From contig NZ_NPIH01000219.1 in NCBI RefSeq assembly GCF_012275575.1, forward strand, positions 1 through 43,517: a stretch of DNA of 43,517 bases, read 5' to 3'. Below the pieces are notes generated by a model. It worked only from the letters and a program-made list of their open reading frames with translations. It did not search any database and was not told the DNA's origin. This DNA comes from Paraburkholderia sp. SG-MS1. GTDB taxonomy: Bacteria > Pseudomonadota > Gammaproteobacteria > Burkholderiales > Burkholderiaceae. How positions within the stretch are numbered: the first letter of the stretch is position 1; each line of letters opens with the position of its first letter. Both the position numbers and the translations under genes were made by a program. Below are positions 22,062-33,069 of the stretch, piece after piece.

Positions 22062-23360
22062 TCAGCCCAGCAGCGCTTTGCCGCCCTTCGTGCGCGTCGG
22101 CGGCTTGAACAGCTTGACGGTGCGAATCGCCTGATCGTCGCTGCGCATGACTTCGAGTTTGATTTCGCCGATCTGCACGCACACGTCGCCATCGGGAATG
22201 TCCTCGAGAATCTCGAGGATCAGGCCGTTGAGCGTCTTGGGGCCGTCGGTGGGCAGTGTGAGTTGCAGCCAGCGGTTCAGCTCGCGCAACGGCATGCTGC
22301 CCGCGACGATGCATTCGCCATTCTCATTCCAGCCGCCGCGCGAATTGGCGCTACGCGGAATCGACGTGGTGAATTCGCCGATCAGTTCCTCGATGATGTC
22401 TTCCGGCGTGACGAGGCCTTGCAGTTCGCCGTACTCGTTGACGACCAGCGCCGTGCGGTGACGGCTCTCCTGGAAATATTGCAATTGCTGGAACACGGGT
22501 GTGCCGCTCGGCACGAAGTACGGCTCGGCCAGCAGTTCGCGCAGCGTTTCGCGTTCGAGCTCCTGGTTGTGCAGGGCCGCGAGCGTCTTGCGAACATGCA
22601 GCACGCCCAGCACCCGGTCGATGTCGCCCTGGTAGACGATCAGCTTGTTGTGATAGCAGGTTTCCAGTTGGTGCAGAATCTCTTCGAACGGTGCATCGAA
22701 GTCGAGCGCTTCGATCCGGCGGCGCGGGATCATCACGTCGTCGACAGAAATGTTTTCGAGGTCGAACAGGTTTAGCAGGATACTGCGGTGCTTGGTCGGC
22801 ATGAAGCTGCCCGACTCCAGCACGATGGTGCGCAGTTCCTCGGTGGACAGACGCTGGTCGTGCGCGCCTTTCGTATTGATGTGCAGCACGCGCAAGATGC
22901 CGTTGGCGAACAGGTTCACGAACCAGACGAGCGGCTTCGCGGCGCGCATCAGCGGCGCGATCACCAGGCTCGCGGGCAGCGCGATCTTTTCGGGAAACGT
23001 CGCGCCGACGATTTTCGGCGTGATCTCCGCGAACACGATGATGAGGAACGCGACGATGCCGGTTGCGATCGACAGCACCAGGTTGTTGCGGCCGAACGTG
23101 TGCAAGGCGATCGAGGTGGTGAGCACCGGGATGATCGTGTTGAACAGGTTGTTGCCGATCAGCACGACGCTCAACAGTTGATCGGTGTGGGCGAGCAGAC
23201 CCTGAGTGGTCCTTGCGCCGAGCGCGTTCTGGCCGGCGAGGTGTTTCAGGCGATGGCGATTGATTGCCATCATCGCCGTTTCGGAAATCGAAAAGAAGCT
23301 GGAGCAGATGAGCAGCAGAAAGACGGCGCCAATCTGCGCCCATAAGGGAAGTTGTTCCAC
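22062..23360 (-). CDS. HlyC/CorC-family transporter (DUF21-CBS-CorC_HlyC)
   Basis: Inner-membrane protein of the CNNM/CorC class linked with magnesium or cobalt efflux; substrate not proven. The 432-aa protein has a DUF21 domain with four hydrophobic segments (about 1-190), a CBS pair (about 205-330) and a C-terminal CorC_HlyC domain (about 345-425). The start codon is GTG at 23360, before EQLPLWAQIG, which matches the start of relatives. It stands alone: 151 bp before pilB downstream, and a tRNA with its terminator upstream. Confidence 0.88.
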   Translation of the reverse strand: MEQLPLWAQIGAVFLLLICSSFFSISETAMMAINRHRLKHLAGQNALGARTTQGLLAHTDQLLSVVLIGNNLFNTIIPVLTTSIALHTFGRNNLVLSIATGIVAFLIIVFAEITPKIVGATFPEKIALPASLVIAPLMRAAKPLVWFVNLFANGILRVLHINTKGAHDQRLSTEELRTIVLESGSFMPTKHRSILLNLFDLENISVDDVMIPRRRIEALDFDAPFEEILHQLETCYHNKLIVYQGDIDRVLGVLHVRKTLAALHNQELERETLRELLAEPYFVPSGTPVFQQLQYFQESRHRTALVVNEYGELQGLVTPEDIIEELIGEFTTSIPRSANSRGGWNENGECIVAGSMPLRELNRWLQLTLPTDGPKTLNGLILEILEDIPDGDVCVQIGEIKLEVMRSDDQAIRTVKLFKPPTRTKGGKALLG

Positions 23361-23495
23361 GCGTCGTGAAGAATAGGGGAGAGGATGGAGAGAATATAGC
23401 AGAGGGGGCCCGGCGGCCCGTCCGGGCGGAGGGTGCTCTAATCACGCATATGCGGCGAGTGTCGCGCGGGATGCAGGAAAATCGCGCGTAAAACA

Positions 23496-23526
23496 AAAAA
23501 CCGCCCAGCAAGCTGCGGCGGTTTTT
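23496..23526 (-). terminator. Intrinsic terminator after tRNA-Pro
   Basis: On the minus strand, ACCGCC and GCAG arms pair with their complements around a short loop, with one bulged base, and are followed by TTTTTT. It begins about 26 nt after the tRNA 3' end. The plus strand also carries a T5 run, so it may act in both directions. Confidence 0.8.
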
Positions 23527-23552
23527 CGAGCCTCGAACTAACAAGGCAAATC

Positions 23553-23629
23553 TGGTCGGGGTGAGAGGATTCGAACCTCCGGCCTCTACGTCCCGAACGT
23601 AGCGCTCTACCAGGCTAAGCTACACCCCG
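23553..23629 (-). tRNA. tRNA-Pro (anticodon CGG)
   Basis: 77-nt cloverleaf on the minus strand: acceptor CGGGGTG pairs with CACCCCG, followed by discriminator A and an encoded CCA. The D-arm contains AGCCTGGTAGAGC, the anticodon stem is CTACG/CGTAG with loop TTCGGGA (anticodon CGG at 23595-23593, reading CCG), and the T-arm is GGAGG/CCTCT with loop TTCGAAT. It lies 48 bp after ispB in the same orientation and is followed by a terminator. Confidence 0.97.
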
Positions 23630-23677
23630 ATGTGTACTGCGAACTCGATTCGGACTAACCCGGCGTTTCGGTCTCGT

Positions 23678-24670
23678 TCAAGACTGTCTTGCCGTCGAGT
23701 AAGAACATAATTCTAGCAGGCTATCTTTGAAAATGGAACTAGGAAACGCAGAAATTGCGGCTGCGGCCGCCTGAGCTTCCTGTTTCGCGCACTCGAGCGT
23801 GTGGTCCAGCGCGCCTGAACGCGTGATAGCTTCGAAAATCGTGTCGAAACGGTCAGTGCCGCCTTGTTCGATCGCTTCGCGCGCCAATGCCGATTGCTCG
23901 GGTGTGCCGCGCTCGATCAGATAGATCAGGGGCAGCGTGGGTTTCCCTTCGCGCAGATCGTCGCCGGCGTTCTTGCCCATCGACTCGGCCGTGCCGGTAT
24001 AGTCGAGCCAGTCGTCCATGATCTGGAAAGCGGTGCCGATGCGGCGGCCGAATTCCGCGGCGGCCGCTTCGGTTTTCGCGTCCGAGCCGGCCAGCACCGC
24101 GCCCAGCTGGGCGGCGGCTTCGAACAGCTTGGCGGTTTTGTAGCGGATCACCTGCATATAGCGGGCTTCGTCGACGTCCGCGTCGTGCATGTTCAGCAGC
24201 TGCAGCACTTCGCCCTCGGAGATGATGTTGGTCGCCTCCGAGAGAATCTCCATCACGCGCATCTTGCCCACGCCCACCATCATCTGGAACGAGCGCGAGT
24301 ACAGAAAGTCGCCGACCAGCACGCTCGCGGCATTGCCGAACAGCGCATTGGCGGTCTGGCGACCGCGCCGCAGATCGGATTCGTCGACCACGTCGTCGTG
24401 CAGCAGCGTCGCGGTGTGGATGAATTCGACGACCGCCGCCAGTTCATGCCGGTGTCCCGTGGTCTCGCCCAACGCGCCCGCCACCAGCAACAGTAGCGCG
24501 GGCCGCAGCCGCTTGCCGCCGGCGCCGATGATGTACTCGGAAATCTGGTTGATCAGCATCACGTCGGACGCAAGACGGTGCCGGATGACGCGATTGACCT
24601 GCTGCATGTCTTCGGCGATCGGAGCGAGCAGGCTGGCGGCGTTGGAGGAGGGGGTGGCAGTCGACGACAT
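23678..24670 (-). CDS. ispB: Polyprenyl (octaprenyl) diphosphate synthase
   Basis: Trans-isoprenyl diphosphate synthase that makes the side chain of ubiquinone from FPP and IPP. In 330 residues it has GGKRLRP at 51-57, the first aspartate-rich motif DDVVD at 92-96, and the second, DDWLD, near 218-222. Chain length cannot be fixed from sequence; octaprenyl is usual for Burkholderia. It is divergent from rplU, the same arrangement as ispB-rplU in E. coli. Confidence 0.93.
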   Translation of the reverse strand: MSSTATPSSNAASLLAPIAEDMQQVNRVIRHRLASDVMLINQISEYIIGAGGKRLRPALLLLVAGALGETTGHRHELAAVVEFIHTATLLHDDVVDESDLRRGRQTANALFGNAASVLVGDFLYSRSFQMMVGVGKMRVMEILSEATNIISEGEVLQLLNMHDADVDEARYMQVIRYKTAKLFEAAAQLGAVLAGSDAKTEAAAAEFGRRIGTAFQIMDDWLDYTGTAESMGKNAGDDLREGKPTLPLIYLIERGTPEQSALAREAIEQGGTDRFDTIFEAITRSGALDHTLECAKQEAQAAAAAISAFPSSIFKDSLLELCSYSTARQS

Positions 24671-24827
24671 GATGGCTGAATTGGGTAGTGCCGCGAATTA
24701 TAAGGCGAATCGCGACAGTTCCGGGTCGCAGGCTGCGGCGCGGCGCACTCGGGGCGACATTCAGGACCGCGCGCTGGGGCAGTCCGGCAAGGCGCCGGGC
24801 TTCGCGCGCGGCGGCTTTCAACGAGTT

Positions 24828-24856
24828 TTGACCGAGCAGCTAACTCTATGTATAAT
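24828..24856 (+). promoter_or_regulatory. Near-consensus sigma70 promoter of rplU-rpmA
   Basis: TTGACC at 24828-24833, 17-bp spacer, TATAAT at 24851-24856; predicted start near 24863, leader of about 48 nt. The match (5 of 6 and 6 of 6 with optimal spacing) is the best promoter in the window and fits a ribosomal protein operon. Confidence 0.88.
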
Positions 24857-24910
24857 CACGGGTTTCCGCGCGCGGTGCGTGGGAAAAATGAACACAGAGT
24901 GAGGTTCTCA

Positions 24911-25222
24911 ATGTACGCGGTCATAAAAACCGGTGGCAAGCAGTATAAAGTTGCTGTCGGCGAAAAACTTAAAGTAGAACAGATACCGGCAGACATTGAC
25001 GCTGAAATCACGCTCGACCAGGTTCTCGCAGTGGGCGAAGGCGAATCGATTAAGTTCGGTACGCCGCTGGTCAGTGGGGCTTCCGTCAAGGCTACCGTCG
25101 TGTCGCAAGGTCGTCACGCAAAAGTGACCATCTTCAAGATGCGTCGCCGGAAGCACTACCAGAAGCATGGCGGCCACCGCCAGAACTATACCGAACTGCG
25201 CATCGACGCGATCAACGCGTAA
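24911..25222 (+). CDS. rplU: 50S ribosomal protein L21
   Basis: Large-subunit protein that binds 23S rRNA. The start is ATG 24911, behind GTGAGG; an in-frame start at 24848 lies upstream of the predicted transcription start and is rejected. The 103-aa product [14 protein letters not shown]... has the L21 signature with [16 protein letters not shown] near 77-92. It is followed after 25 bp by rpmA, the universal L21-L27 pair. Confidence 0.98.
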   Translation: MYAVIKTGGKQYKVAVGEKLKVEQIPADIDAEITLDQVLAVGEGESIKFGTPLVSGASVKATVVSQGRHAKVTIFKMRRRKHYQKHGGHRQNYTELRIDAINA

Positions 25223-25247
25223 GCGCACCGGTTAAGGAGCAAATCAA

Positions 25248-25511
25248 ATGGCACACAAAAAGGCAGGCGGATCATCCCGCAACGGCCGCGACTCTGAATC
25301 GAAGCGCCTCGGCGTGAAGGTTTACGGCGGCCAGGCTATCAACGCTGGTGGCATCATCGTGCGTCAACGCGGTACGCGTATGCACGCTGGTGAAAACGTC
25401 GGCATCGGCAAGGATCACACCTTGTTCGCACTGACAGACGGCCACGTCCAGTTCTCGACGAAAGGCGCAGCGAAGAAGCACATGGTCAACGTCGTCCCGG
25501 CAGCAGTCTGA
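25248..25511 (+). CDS. rpmA: 50S ribosomal protein L27
   Basis: Large-subunit protein whose N-terminal tail reaches the peptidyl transferase centre. The 87-aa protein begins [19 protein letters not shown], the standard proteobacterial form without the cleaved N-terminal extension of Firmicutes. A strong AAGGAG ribosome binding site precedes ATG 25248. A terminator follows within 30 bp, so rplU-rpmA form one unit separate from obgE. Confidence 0.98.
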   Translation: MAHKKAGGSSRNGRDSESKRLGVKVYGGQAINAGGIIVRQRGTRMHAGENVGIGKDHTLFALTDGHVQFSTKGAAKKHMVNVVPAAV

Positions 25512-25540
25512 GTTTATTCAGGCACGGGCTTCAGGACCGG

Positions 25541-25575
25541 AAAAAGGCCCCGCGAAGTTAGCGGGGCTTTTTTTA
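25541..25575 (+). terminator. Intrinsic terminator of rplU-rpmA
   Basis: GCCCCGC-GAAGTTA-GCGGGGC stem-loop followed by a run of seven or more T, starting 30 bp after the rpmA stop; the left arm is preceded by A5. Confidence 0.92.
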
Positions 25576-25699
25576 TTGCGGCGCTTTCGGCTGATTCGCG
25601 AGATCGATCGTGCATGCCGAGACGGCTATGCCGTTCGGTCGATTGATCAACCTGCGGCGGGCGCGGCAAAATAGCAGCATCCGATAGCAACAAACCTAG

Positions 25700-26857
<1,158 letters not shown>

Positions 26858-26932
26858 TGAAAAGATCGAGCGCCGGCAGGCTTGGGCGGGCTGCCGGCAT
26901 GCATCATGCGTCATCTTGGGAGACCGCGCACA

Positions 26933-28051
26933 ATGCGTTCCGTCATCGCAGATTCACGGCGATTGGTAGTGAAAGTTGGGTCGAGCCTCGTCACGAATGA
27001 CGGGCGTGGCCTCGATCATGCAGCAATCGGCCGCTGGGCCGCGCAGATTGCCGCGCTGCGAGCGCAAGGCAAGGAAGTGGTGCTGGTCAGTTCGGGCGCC
27101 ATCGCCGAGGGAATGCAGCGGCTCGGCTGGACCAAACGACCACGCGAAATCGACGAGTTGCAGGCGGCTGCGGCCGTCGGTCAAATGGGCCTTGCACAGG
27201 TGTACGAGAGCCGCTTTGCCGAGCACTCCATTCAGACCGCGCAGATTCTGCTTACTCACGCGGACCTGGCCGATCGCGAGCGCTATCTGAACGCGCGCTC
27301 CACGTTGCTCACGCTGCTGCGTCTGGGCGTGGTGCCGATCATCAATGAGAACGACACGGTCGTTACCGACGAAATCAAATTCGGCGACAACGACACGCTG
27401 GGTGCGCTGGTCGCCAACCTGATCGAAGGCGATGCGCTCGTCATCCTCACCGATCAGCAAGGTCTCTTCACCGCCGACCCCCGCAAGGACCCGAGCGCCA
27501 CGCTCGTTCAGCAAGCCGATGCGGGCGCGGCGGAACTCGAAGCAATGGCCGGCGGCGCGGGCTCGAGTCTGGGTCGCGGCGGCATGTTGACCAAGATTCT
27601 CGCTGCGAAGCGCGCGGCTCACAGCGGCGCGAATACGGTGATCGCGAGTGGACGCGAAGCGGATGTGCTCTCGCGGCTGGCATTGGGTGAGGCGATCGGC
27701 ACGCAGCTGATCGCGCGCACTGCACGGATGGCAGCACGCAAGCAATGGATGGCCGATCATCTACAGGTGCGCGGCCATGTCGTGATCGACGACGGTGCGG
27801 TCGAAAAGCTGACGGCGGGTGGCAAGAGCTTGCTGCCTATCGGCATCGTCGGGGTGCAGGGCGCTTTTGCGCGCGGCGAGGTGATCGCTTGCGTGAGTCC
27901 TGCAGGGCACGAAGTGGCGCGCGGCCTGACGAACTACAGCAGCGCGGAAACCAAGCTGATTCAACGGCGTCCGAGCGGCGACATCGAATCGGTGCTCGGC
28001 TACATGCTGGAGCCCGAGTTGATCCATCGCGACAACCTGGTGCTGGTCTGA
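26933..28051 (+). CDS. proB: Glutamate 5-kinase ProB
   Basis: Phosphorylates glutamate in the first step of proline synthesis. The start is ATG 26933 ([10 protein letters not shown]), with GGGAGA upstream at 26918-26923; an earlier in-frame start at 26882 is rejected. The 372-aa protein has the amino-acid kinase domain ([10 protein letters not shown] at the N-terminus, [15 protein letters not shown]) and a C-terminal PUA domain from about 280. proA is not adjacent; the obgE-proB order is common in betaproteobacteria. Confidence 0.96.
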   Translation: MRSVIADSRRLVVKVGSSLVTNDGRGLDHAAIGRWAAQIAALRAQGKEVVLVSSGAIAEGMQRLGWTKRPREIDELQAAAAVGQMGLAQVYESRFAEHSIQTAQILLTHADLADRERYLNARSTLLTLLRLGVVPIINENDTVVTDEIKFGDNDTLGALVANLIEGDALVILTDQQGLFTADPRKDPSATLVQQADAGAAELEAMAGGAGSSLGRGGMLTKILAAKRAAHSGANTVIASGREADVLSRLALGEAIGTQLIARTARMAARKQWMADHLQVRGHVVIDDGAVEKLTAGGKSLLPIGIVGVQGAFARGEVIACVSPAGHEVARGLTNYSSAETKLIQRRPSGDIESVLGYMLEPELIHRDNLVLV

Positions 28052-28081
28052 CCCACTGACCGGCACACGTGCACGGCCGAT

Positions 28082-28120
28082 AAAAAAGCCGTTCCAAGCG
28101 GAAGCTGGAACGGCTTTTTT
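28082..28120. terminator. Bidirectional intrinsic terminator between proB and the CNP1-like gene
   Basis: A perfect 15-bp inverted repeat (AAAAAAGCCGTTCCA and its complement) around a 9-nt loop, with A6 and T6 at the ends. It lies between convergent genes and can stop transcription from both sides. Confidence 0.93.
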
Positions 28121-28173
28121 CATGTCCACGACGCGCCGCATGATTCATGCTCACAGCGCTGAAAAATCGCGCC

Positions 28174-28731
28174 TCAGTGAATCAACGAGGTCGCGGTACG
28201 CTTGTAGCGAATATTGTCGATGATCTGCGCGGCCTTCCCCGTAGGCATCTTGTTCGCGCACATATAGTCCTGATACAGCGCCGCGTGATAGGCGTTCAGT
28301 GCGCCGTTCTCGATGCGCGAAAAGTCGTTGGCGACCGTTCGGTCCCAGCCGTCATGATCGGCATTCAGGCCCGCATACAGACGCCACTCGTAAGTGTCGC
28401 AGCGGATTCCTTCGTAGTTCACATTGCGAGCGCCGCTCGGGCTCGTCACGACCACGGTATAACGCACTACGCCGTCGGTGCCTACGCTCAGTGAATTCCG
28501 GTCGATTGCGAACTGCAGCGGTGTATTGCCCGACACCTCAAACGGCAGCAGATTCGACTCTTGGGGCAGCGGCGGCAGCGTGTCCACCTGGTTTTCAACC
28601 CAGTTGCCTTTGCGGTCAAGCAGGTAGACGAACGCGCTGTCGTCTTTATCGGTGGGTTTGCCGGCGCTCGAGCAGCCAGCCAGCAGGGCGCCGGTGGCGA
28701 CACACGCCACGACGAGTGCAAGTGCTTTCAA
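28174..28731 (-). CDS. CNP1-like family lipoprotein
   Basis: Predicted outer- or inner-membrane lipoprotein of the CNP1-like family, function unknown. The start is TTG at 28731, preceded by GAGGAAA 8 bp away; this gives a 185-aa protein with signal peptide residues 1-19 and lipobox LAGC, Cys20 being the lipidated residue. A longer frame from 28800 would bury the signal peptide and is rejected. The mature part is a compact domain with Cys residues in YEGIRCDTYEW and DYMCANKM that could form a disulphide. It is downstream of rppH in the same orientation (77-bp gap). Confidence 0.82.
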   Translation of the reverse strand: MKALALVVACVATGALLAGCSSAGKPTDKDDSAFVYLLDRKGNWVENQVDTLPPLPQESNLLPFEVSGNTPLQFAIDRNSLSVGTDGVVRYTVVVTSPSGARNVNYEGIRCDTYEWRLYAGLNADHDGWDRTVANDFSRIENGALNAYHAALYQDYMCANKMPTGKAAQIIDNIRYKRTATSLIH

Positions 28732-28807
28732 TATGGTTTCCTCGAAACACTGGCACGGCTCGAGGAGCCGCGCCAGCAGAGGCGGCATGGGCAGCCGCAC
28801 AGAGTTG

Positions 28808-29548
28808 TTAATTGCGCACGCCCGGGCGGAACAGCGAGCCGGCGGTTTCGTCGGCCGGTTCTTCCTGGCGCTCCGGATCGGCGCCCACCTCGGCCGCTGA
28901 TCTGGAATCCTGACCGCAATCGGACGCGATCGTGACGTGAACCGATGTTTCGATACTGACGGACGTTACGGAAGTCACCGTCATTACCGTGGAATCCGGT
29001 GGACTTTCCATCGACGACGCTATCCGGGGATAGCGCGGCCCATGGTGCCCGCCAGGTTTTTCCGCACGCGGCGCAGGCCGGCGCATGAAACGGGATAGCT
29101 CCGTCAGCGCCAACTGATACACATCCCGCTTGAACTCGATTACACAGTCGAGCGGCACCCAGTACTCGTTCCAGCGCCACGCATCGAACTCAGGATGGTC
29201 AGTGGCGCGCAAGCAGATGTCGCAGTCGCGTCCTACCATCCGGAGCAAGAACCAGATTTGCTTCTGGCCGCGGTAATGACCGCGGACTTCGCGCTTGATG
29301 AACTTGTCAGGCACCTCATAACGCAACCAGTCGCGCGTGCGACCGATCACCTTGACGTGCTCAGGAAGCAGTCCGGTTTCTTCGTGTAACTCCCGATACA
29401 TCGCTTGCACGGGGGTCTCTCCGTACTTGATGCCCCCTTGCGGAAACTGCCAGGAATGTTCACGGAGCCGTTTGCCCCAAAACACCTCGTTGTGCGCGTT
29501 CAAGAGGATGATGCCGACGTTCGGGCGAAAGCCTTCACGATCCAGCAT
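28808..29548 (-). CDS. rppH: RNA pyrophosphohydrolase RppH with C-terminal extension
   Basis: Nudix hydrolase that converts 5'-triphosphate (or diphosphate) mRNA ends to monophosphate, triggering RNase E decay. The start is ATG 29548 ([12 protein letters not shown]), the usual RppH start; a longer frame to 29671 is rejected. The Nudix box spans residues 38-60 (GGIKYGET, then RELHEETGL). The catalytic domain ends near residue 165; about 80 further residues are Ser/Thr/Val-rich then acidic and resemble no known domain. It is divergent from proS. Confidence 0.92.
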   Translation of the reverse strand: MLDREGFRPNVGIILLNAHNEVFWGKRLREHSWQFPQGGIKYGETPVQAMYRELHEETGLLPEHVKVIGRTRDWLRYEVPDKFIKREVRGHYRGQKQIWFLLRMVGRDCDICLRATDHPEFDAWRWNEYWVPLDCVIEFKRDVYQLALTELSRFMRRPAPRAEKPGGHHGPRYPRIASSMESPPDSTVMTVTSVTSVSIETSVHVTIASDCGQDSRSAAEVGADPERQEEPADETAGSLFRPGVRN

Positions 29549-29840
29549 ACAACCACCTTCGAATCCTTTAAAATTGCTTTGATTATAAACAGATAACGGA
29601 CCCGACGCACCGAATCGCACCAGAATGGAACGAATCGCCGCAAAAGCCCCGCATTTGCGGTAGCCTGTCAATCTTTCCGGGCCTTATCCCTTGTGCATAA
29701 GCTCTGCGCGCGGCTTCGGCGCCGCGTCCGGGCAGCGTCGTTGCCGGTGTCAGGCGTACCGTGCCGGATCCGTACGATTTTCCCTACCGTTTTCACCTTT
29801 CGGGCGGTCCCTCCGGAGCCGCCGCTTTTGGATAATCTGA

Positions 29841-31577
29841 ATGAAAGCTTCCCGTTTCTTTATCGGCACTTTGAAAGAAGCTCCCGCCGACGCCGAGATC
29901 ATCAGCCACAAGCTCATGGTGCGCGCCGGCATGATCCGCCGCGTCGCCGGCGGCATCTACAACTACCTGCCGGTCGGCCTGCGTTCGATTCGCAAGGTAG
30001 AAGCCATCGTGCGCGAAGAAATGAACCGGGCAGGCGGGATTGAATTGCTGATGCCGTCGGTGCAACCGGCCGAGTTGTGGCAGGAATCGGGCCGCTGGGA
30101 AAAGTATGGCCCCGAGTTGCTGCGCTTCAAGGATCGCAAGCAGTCCGACTTCGTGCTCGGCCCGACGCACGAAGAAGTGGTCACGGACATTGCGCGCAAT
30201 CAGATCAAGAGCTATCGCCAGTTGCCGGTCAACTTCTATCAGGTCCAGACGAAGTTCCGCGACGAGATCCGTCCGCGTTTCGGCGTGATGCGTGGCCGCG
30301 AGTTCATCATGAAAGACGCGTACTCGTTCGACAAGGACGCGGAAGGTCTGCGCGAGTCGTATCGCAAGATGTACGACGCGTACGTGCGCATCTTTACGCG
30401 CCTCGGTCTGGACTTCCGCGCGGTGGCCGCGGACAACGGGTCGATCGGCGGTAGCGGCTCGCACGAGTTTCACGTAATCGCCGAGACCGGCGAAGACGCG
30501 ATCGCCTATTGCCCGACCTCGGACTTCGCTGCGAACGTCGAAGCGGCCGAAGCGGTGCCGCTCTACGCGCAACGCGCCGCCCCGGCCGAAGACATGAAGA
30601 AGACCGCGACGCCCGGCAAGGCGAAGTGCGAGGCCGTCGCCGAACTGCTGAACATTCCGCTTGAACGCACGATCAAGTCGATCGTGCTGGCAACGGAAAA
30701 CGAAGGCGCCGAGCCGACCATCTGGCTGCTGATGCTGCGCGGCGATCACGATCTGAACGAGATCAAGGCGAGCAAGCTGCCGGGTCTCGCCGATTTCCGC
30801 ATGGCAACCGAAGCCGAAATCATTGCAACATTCGGCACACCGCCGGGTTACCTCGGTCCGATCAACACGAAGAAGCCGGTCAAGGTCGTCGCGGACCGTA
30901 CGGTCGCGAACATGAGCGACTTCGTGGTCGGCGCGAACGAGGTGGATTACCACATCGCCGGGGTGAATTGGGGCCGCGATCTGCCGGAGCCGGTCGTCGC
31001 CGACATCCGCAATGTGAAGAAGGGCGATCCGTCGCCGGACGGCAAGGGCGAGATCGACATCTGCCGCGGTATCGAAGTGGGCCACGTGTTCCAGCTCGGC
31101 ACCAAGTATTCGGAAGCGATGAACGCGAATTGCCTCGACGAGACCGGCAAGCCGCAGCCGATGGAAATGGGCTGCTACGGTATCGGCATCACGCGTATTC
31201 TCGGCGCCGCGATCGAACAGAATTTCGACGACAAAGGCATCATCTGGCCGGAATCGATCGCTCCGTTCGAAGTCGTGTTGTGCCCGATGGGCTATGACCG
31301 TAGCGAGGCCGTGCGCGAGCAGGCCGACAAGTTGTATGCGACTCTGGTCGAAGCGGGCATCGACGTGATTCTCGACGACCGTGGCGAGCGCCCCGGCGTG
31401 ATGTTCGCCGACTGGGAGCTGATCGGCGTGCCGCATCGTCTCGTGATCGGTGACCGTGGTCTGAAGGAGGGCAAGCTCGAATACCAGGGCCGCCGCGACA
31501 CCGAAGCGACGCTGCTGCCGGTCGAGGATGCCGCCCAGACGGTCATCGGGAAAGTGCGCGCGGCGTTAGCGCGCTAA
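29841..31577 (+). CDS. proS: Prolyl-tRNA synthetase
   Basis: Class II aminoacyl-tRNA synthetase of the bacterial type. The 578-aa protein has motif 1 near 45-80, motif 2 ([19 protein letters not shown] near 136-154), the YbaK-like INS editing domain inserted at about 225-390 (deacylates Ala-tRNA-Pro), motif 3 (GCYGIGITR near 445-453), and the anticodon-binding domain from about 475. The window also encodes one tRNA-Pro. The ribosome binding site is weak, with GATAAT just 5 bp before the ATG. Confidence 0.97.
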   Translation: MKASRFFIGTLKEAPADAEIISHKLMVRAGMIRRVAGGIYNYLPVGLRSIRKVEAIVREEMNRAGGIELLMPSVQPAELWQESGRWEKYGPELLRFKDRKQSDFVLGPTHEEVVTDIARNQIKSYRQLPVNFYQVQTKFRDEIRPRFGVMRGREFIMKDAYSFDKDAEGLRESYRKMYDAYVRIFTRLGLDFRAVAADNGSIGGSGSHEFHVIAETGEDAIAYCPTSDFAANVEAAEAVPLYAQRAAPAEDMKKTATPGKAKCEAVAELLNIPLERTIKSIVLATENEGAEPTIWLLMLRGDHDLNEIKASKLPGLADFRMATEAEIIATFGTPPGYLGPINTKKPVKVVADRTVANMSDFVVGANEVDYHIAGVNWGRDLPEPVVADIRNVKKGDPSPDGKGEIDICRGIEVGHVFQLGTKYSEAMNANCLDETGKPQPMEMGCYGIGITRILGAAIEQNFDDKGIIWPESIAPFEVVLCPMGYDRSEAVREQADKLYATLVEAGIDVILDDRGERPGVMFADWELIGVPHRLVIGDRGLKEGKLEYQGRRDTEATLLPVEDAAQTVIGKVRAALAR

Positions 31578-31589
31578 GCGGAGCGGACG

Positions 31590-32189
31590 GTGCAGTACAC
31601 CTTCCTCTCTGCCACCGTCCTGCTGATCCTGATCACCGATCCGCTTGGCAATATTCCGCTCTTCATCAGTTGTCTGCGCGGAGTGGCGCCTGAGCGTCGC
31701 ACGATCGTCATTCTGCGCGAGGTGGCGATCGCCTTCGCGATCTTGCTGATCTTCATGGTGCTGGGTCAGGGCTTTTTGCGCATGATGAGCCTAAGCGACC
31801 AGTCCTTGCGCATCGGCGGCGGGATCGTGCTGTTTCTGATCGCGCTGAGAATGGTGTTCCCGCATCCGGACGGTCCGTTCGGCGGCGACGCGCGCGGCGG
31901 CGAGCCGCTCATCGTACCGCTCGCGATTCCGGCGCTGGCGGGCCCATCGGCGCTGGCGACGGTCATGCTGCTGACGTCGCAGGCGCCCGGCAAGATGTTC
32001 GAGTGGATCGGCGCGCTGACCGTCACGATGATCGTCTGCGCGATCGTGCTGATGCTGGCCGAGCGTATTCAGATCCTGCTCGGCGAGCGTACGATGGCGG
32101 CCTTCGAGCGGCTGATGGGTCTCGTGCTGGTGGCGATCTCGGTCGAAATGATGCTCGGTGGTATCCGGTCTTTCGTGCAGCATCTATGA
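31590..32189 (+). CDS. MarC-family integral membrane protein
   Basis: MarC/YchE/YhgN-type inner-membrane protein, 199 aa, with six hydrophobic helices and the family's DPLGNIPLF motif at about 17-25 and PLAIPALAGPSA near 111-122. The physiological role is unknown; the early link of MarC to multidrug resistance has not held up. The start is GTG at 31590, behind GCGGAG, 12 bp after proS, so it is probably co-transcribed with it. Confidence 0.88.
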   Translation: MQYTFLSATVLLILITDPLGNIPLFISCLRGVAPERRTIVILREVAIAFAILLIFMVLGQGFLRMMSLSDQSLRIGGGIVLFLIALRMVFPHPDGPFGGDARGGEPLIVPLAIPALAGPSALATVMLLTSQAPGKMFEWIGALTVTMIVCAIVLMLAERIQILLGERTMAAFERLMGLVLVAISVEMMLGGIRSFVQHL

Positions 32190-32259
32190 GGCTGCGCCGC
32201 ACGAGAACCGTTTTGCACGAGCATCGAGTGCGCTCACGTTGTGCTTGCGGCGCACTGAC

Positions 32260-32289
32260 AAAAAAGCGGCCCACCCGGGCCGCTTTTTT
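32260..32289. terminator. Bidirectional intrinsic terminator between marC and hpt
   Basis: GCGGCCC-ACCC-GGGCCGC stem-loop flanked by A6 on the left and T6 on the right, between convergent genes. It is nearly the same sequence as the lpxC-dciA terminator at 10084-10113. Confidence 0.92.
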
Positions 32290-32354
32290 ACGCCATCCAT
32301 TTGCAGGGATCGACCCATGCGGCCATGACCGCGGCGCTGTCGACCACGCCTCGA

Positions 32355-32906
32355 TCAAGCCCCTTCGGTCAGCGCGCGAATTGTCGGCAGGTTGCGCCAG
32401 TAGCCCTTTGCGTCCATCCCGCAGCCGAACACGTAGCGGTCGGGCACTTCAAAGCCGCAGTAGTCGGGGCGCAGCGGCTTGGCCTTCGGAATGATCTTCT
32501 CGCACAGCACCGCGCTCAGGAAGCGCTTCGCGCCCATCGCGAGGATGCGGTCGCGGATCGCGGCCATCGTCTCGCCTTCGTCGAGGATGTCGTCCAGCAC
32601 CAGCACGACGCGGTCCTTCACCGACTCGGCCGGTGCGACGCGCCACTGCATCTCGTTGCCGCCCTTGGTGGTGTTGCGGTAGCGGGTCAGATGGATGTAG
32701 TCGAACTCGAGCGGGAAATCGAGGTGCGGCAGCAGCATGCCGGTGAATACCGCGGCGCCGCCCATCACCGACAGCACGAGCGGGAAGTCCTCGCTCATCT
32801 CGTCGCGAATGGCGGCCGCCATGCCGCTGATCGACGCGTTGACGTCGCTGGCCGAAACGATTTCTTCGGAGTGGCTAAAAATGTGGAGGGCTTCTTCGCG
32901 GTTCAT
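32355..32906 (-). CDS. hpt: Hypoxanthine(-guanine) phosphoribosyltransferase
   Basis: Purine salvage enzyme that makes IMP or GMP from the free base and PRPP. The start is ATG 32906 (MNREEALHIF); a frame reaching 33005 adds an unlikely extension. In 183 residues the PRPP-binding motif VLVLDDILDEGET is at 101-113, with the VMGGAAVFTG loop near 48-57 and the C-terminal RNLPTIRALTE segment. Preference for hypoxanthine over guanine cannot be read from sequence. It is downstream of ffh in the same orientation but 163 bp away. Confidence 0.88.
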   Translation of the reverse strand: MNREEALHIFSHSEEIVSASDVNASISGMAAAIRDEMSEDFPLVLSVMGGAAVFTGMLLPHLDFPLEFDYIHLTRYRNTTKGGNEMQWRVAPAESVKDRVVLVLDDILDEGETMAAIRDRILAMGAKRFLSAVLCEKIIPKAKPLRPDYCGFEVPDRYVFGCGMDAKGYWRNLPTIRALTEGA

Positions 32907-33069
32907 GACGTCTGGCGGGCGGTAACTGTATACATAGGGTGAGAGAGCGCCCCGCAGGAAGCTCCCTTGGGCAACGGCGGCCTGCGGGACGGAATAAACT
33001 CGCATGAGCCTGGAGTCAGCCGCGCGCGCCGTGCTTCGTGTACTGGCGCGCCCACCGTTTTTCTAAAGC

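Noticed and set aside
29831..29836. GATAAT as a -10 giving leaderless proS
   Set aside because: No -35 or extended -10 and the predicted start would fall inside the ATG; likely chance.
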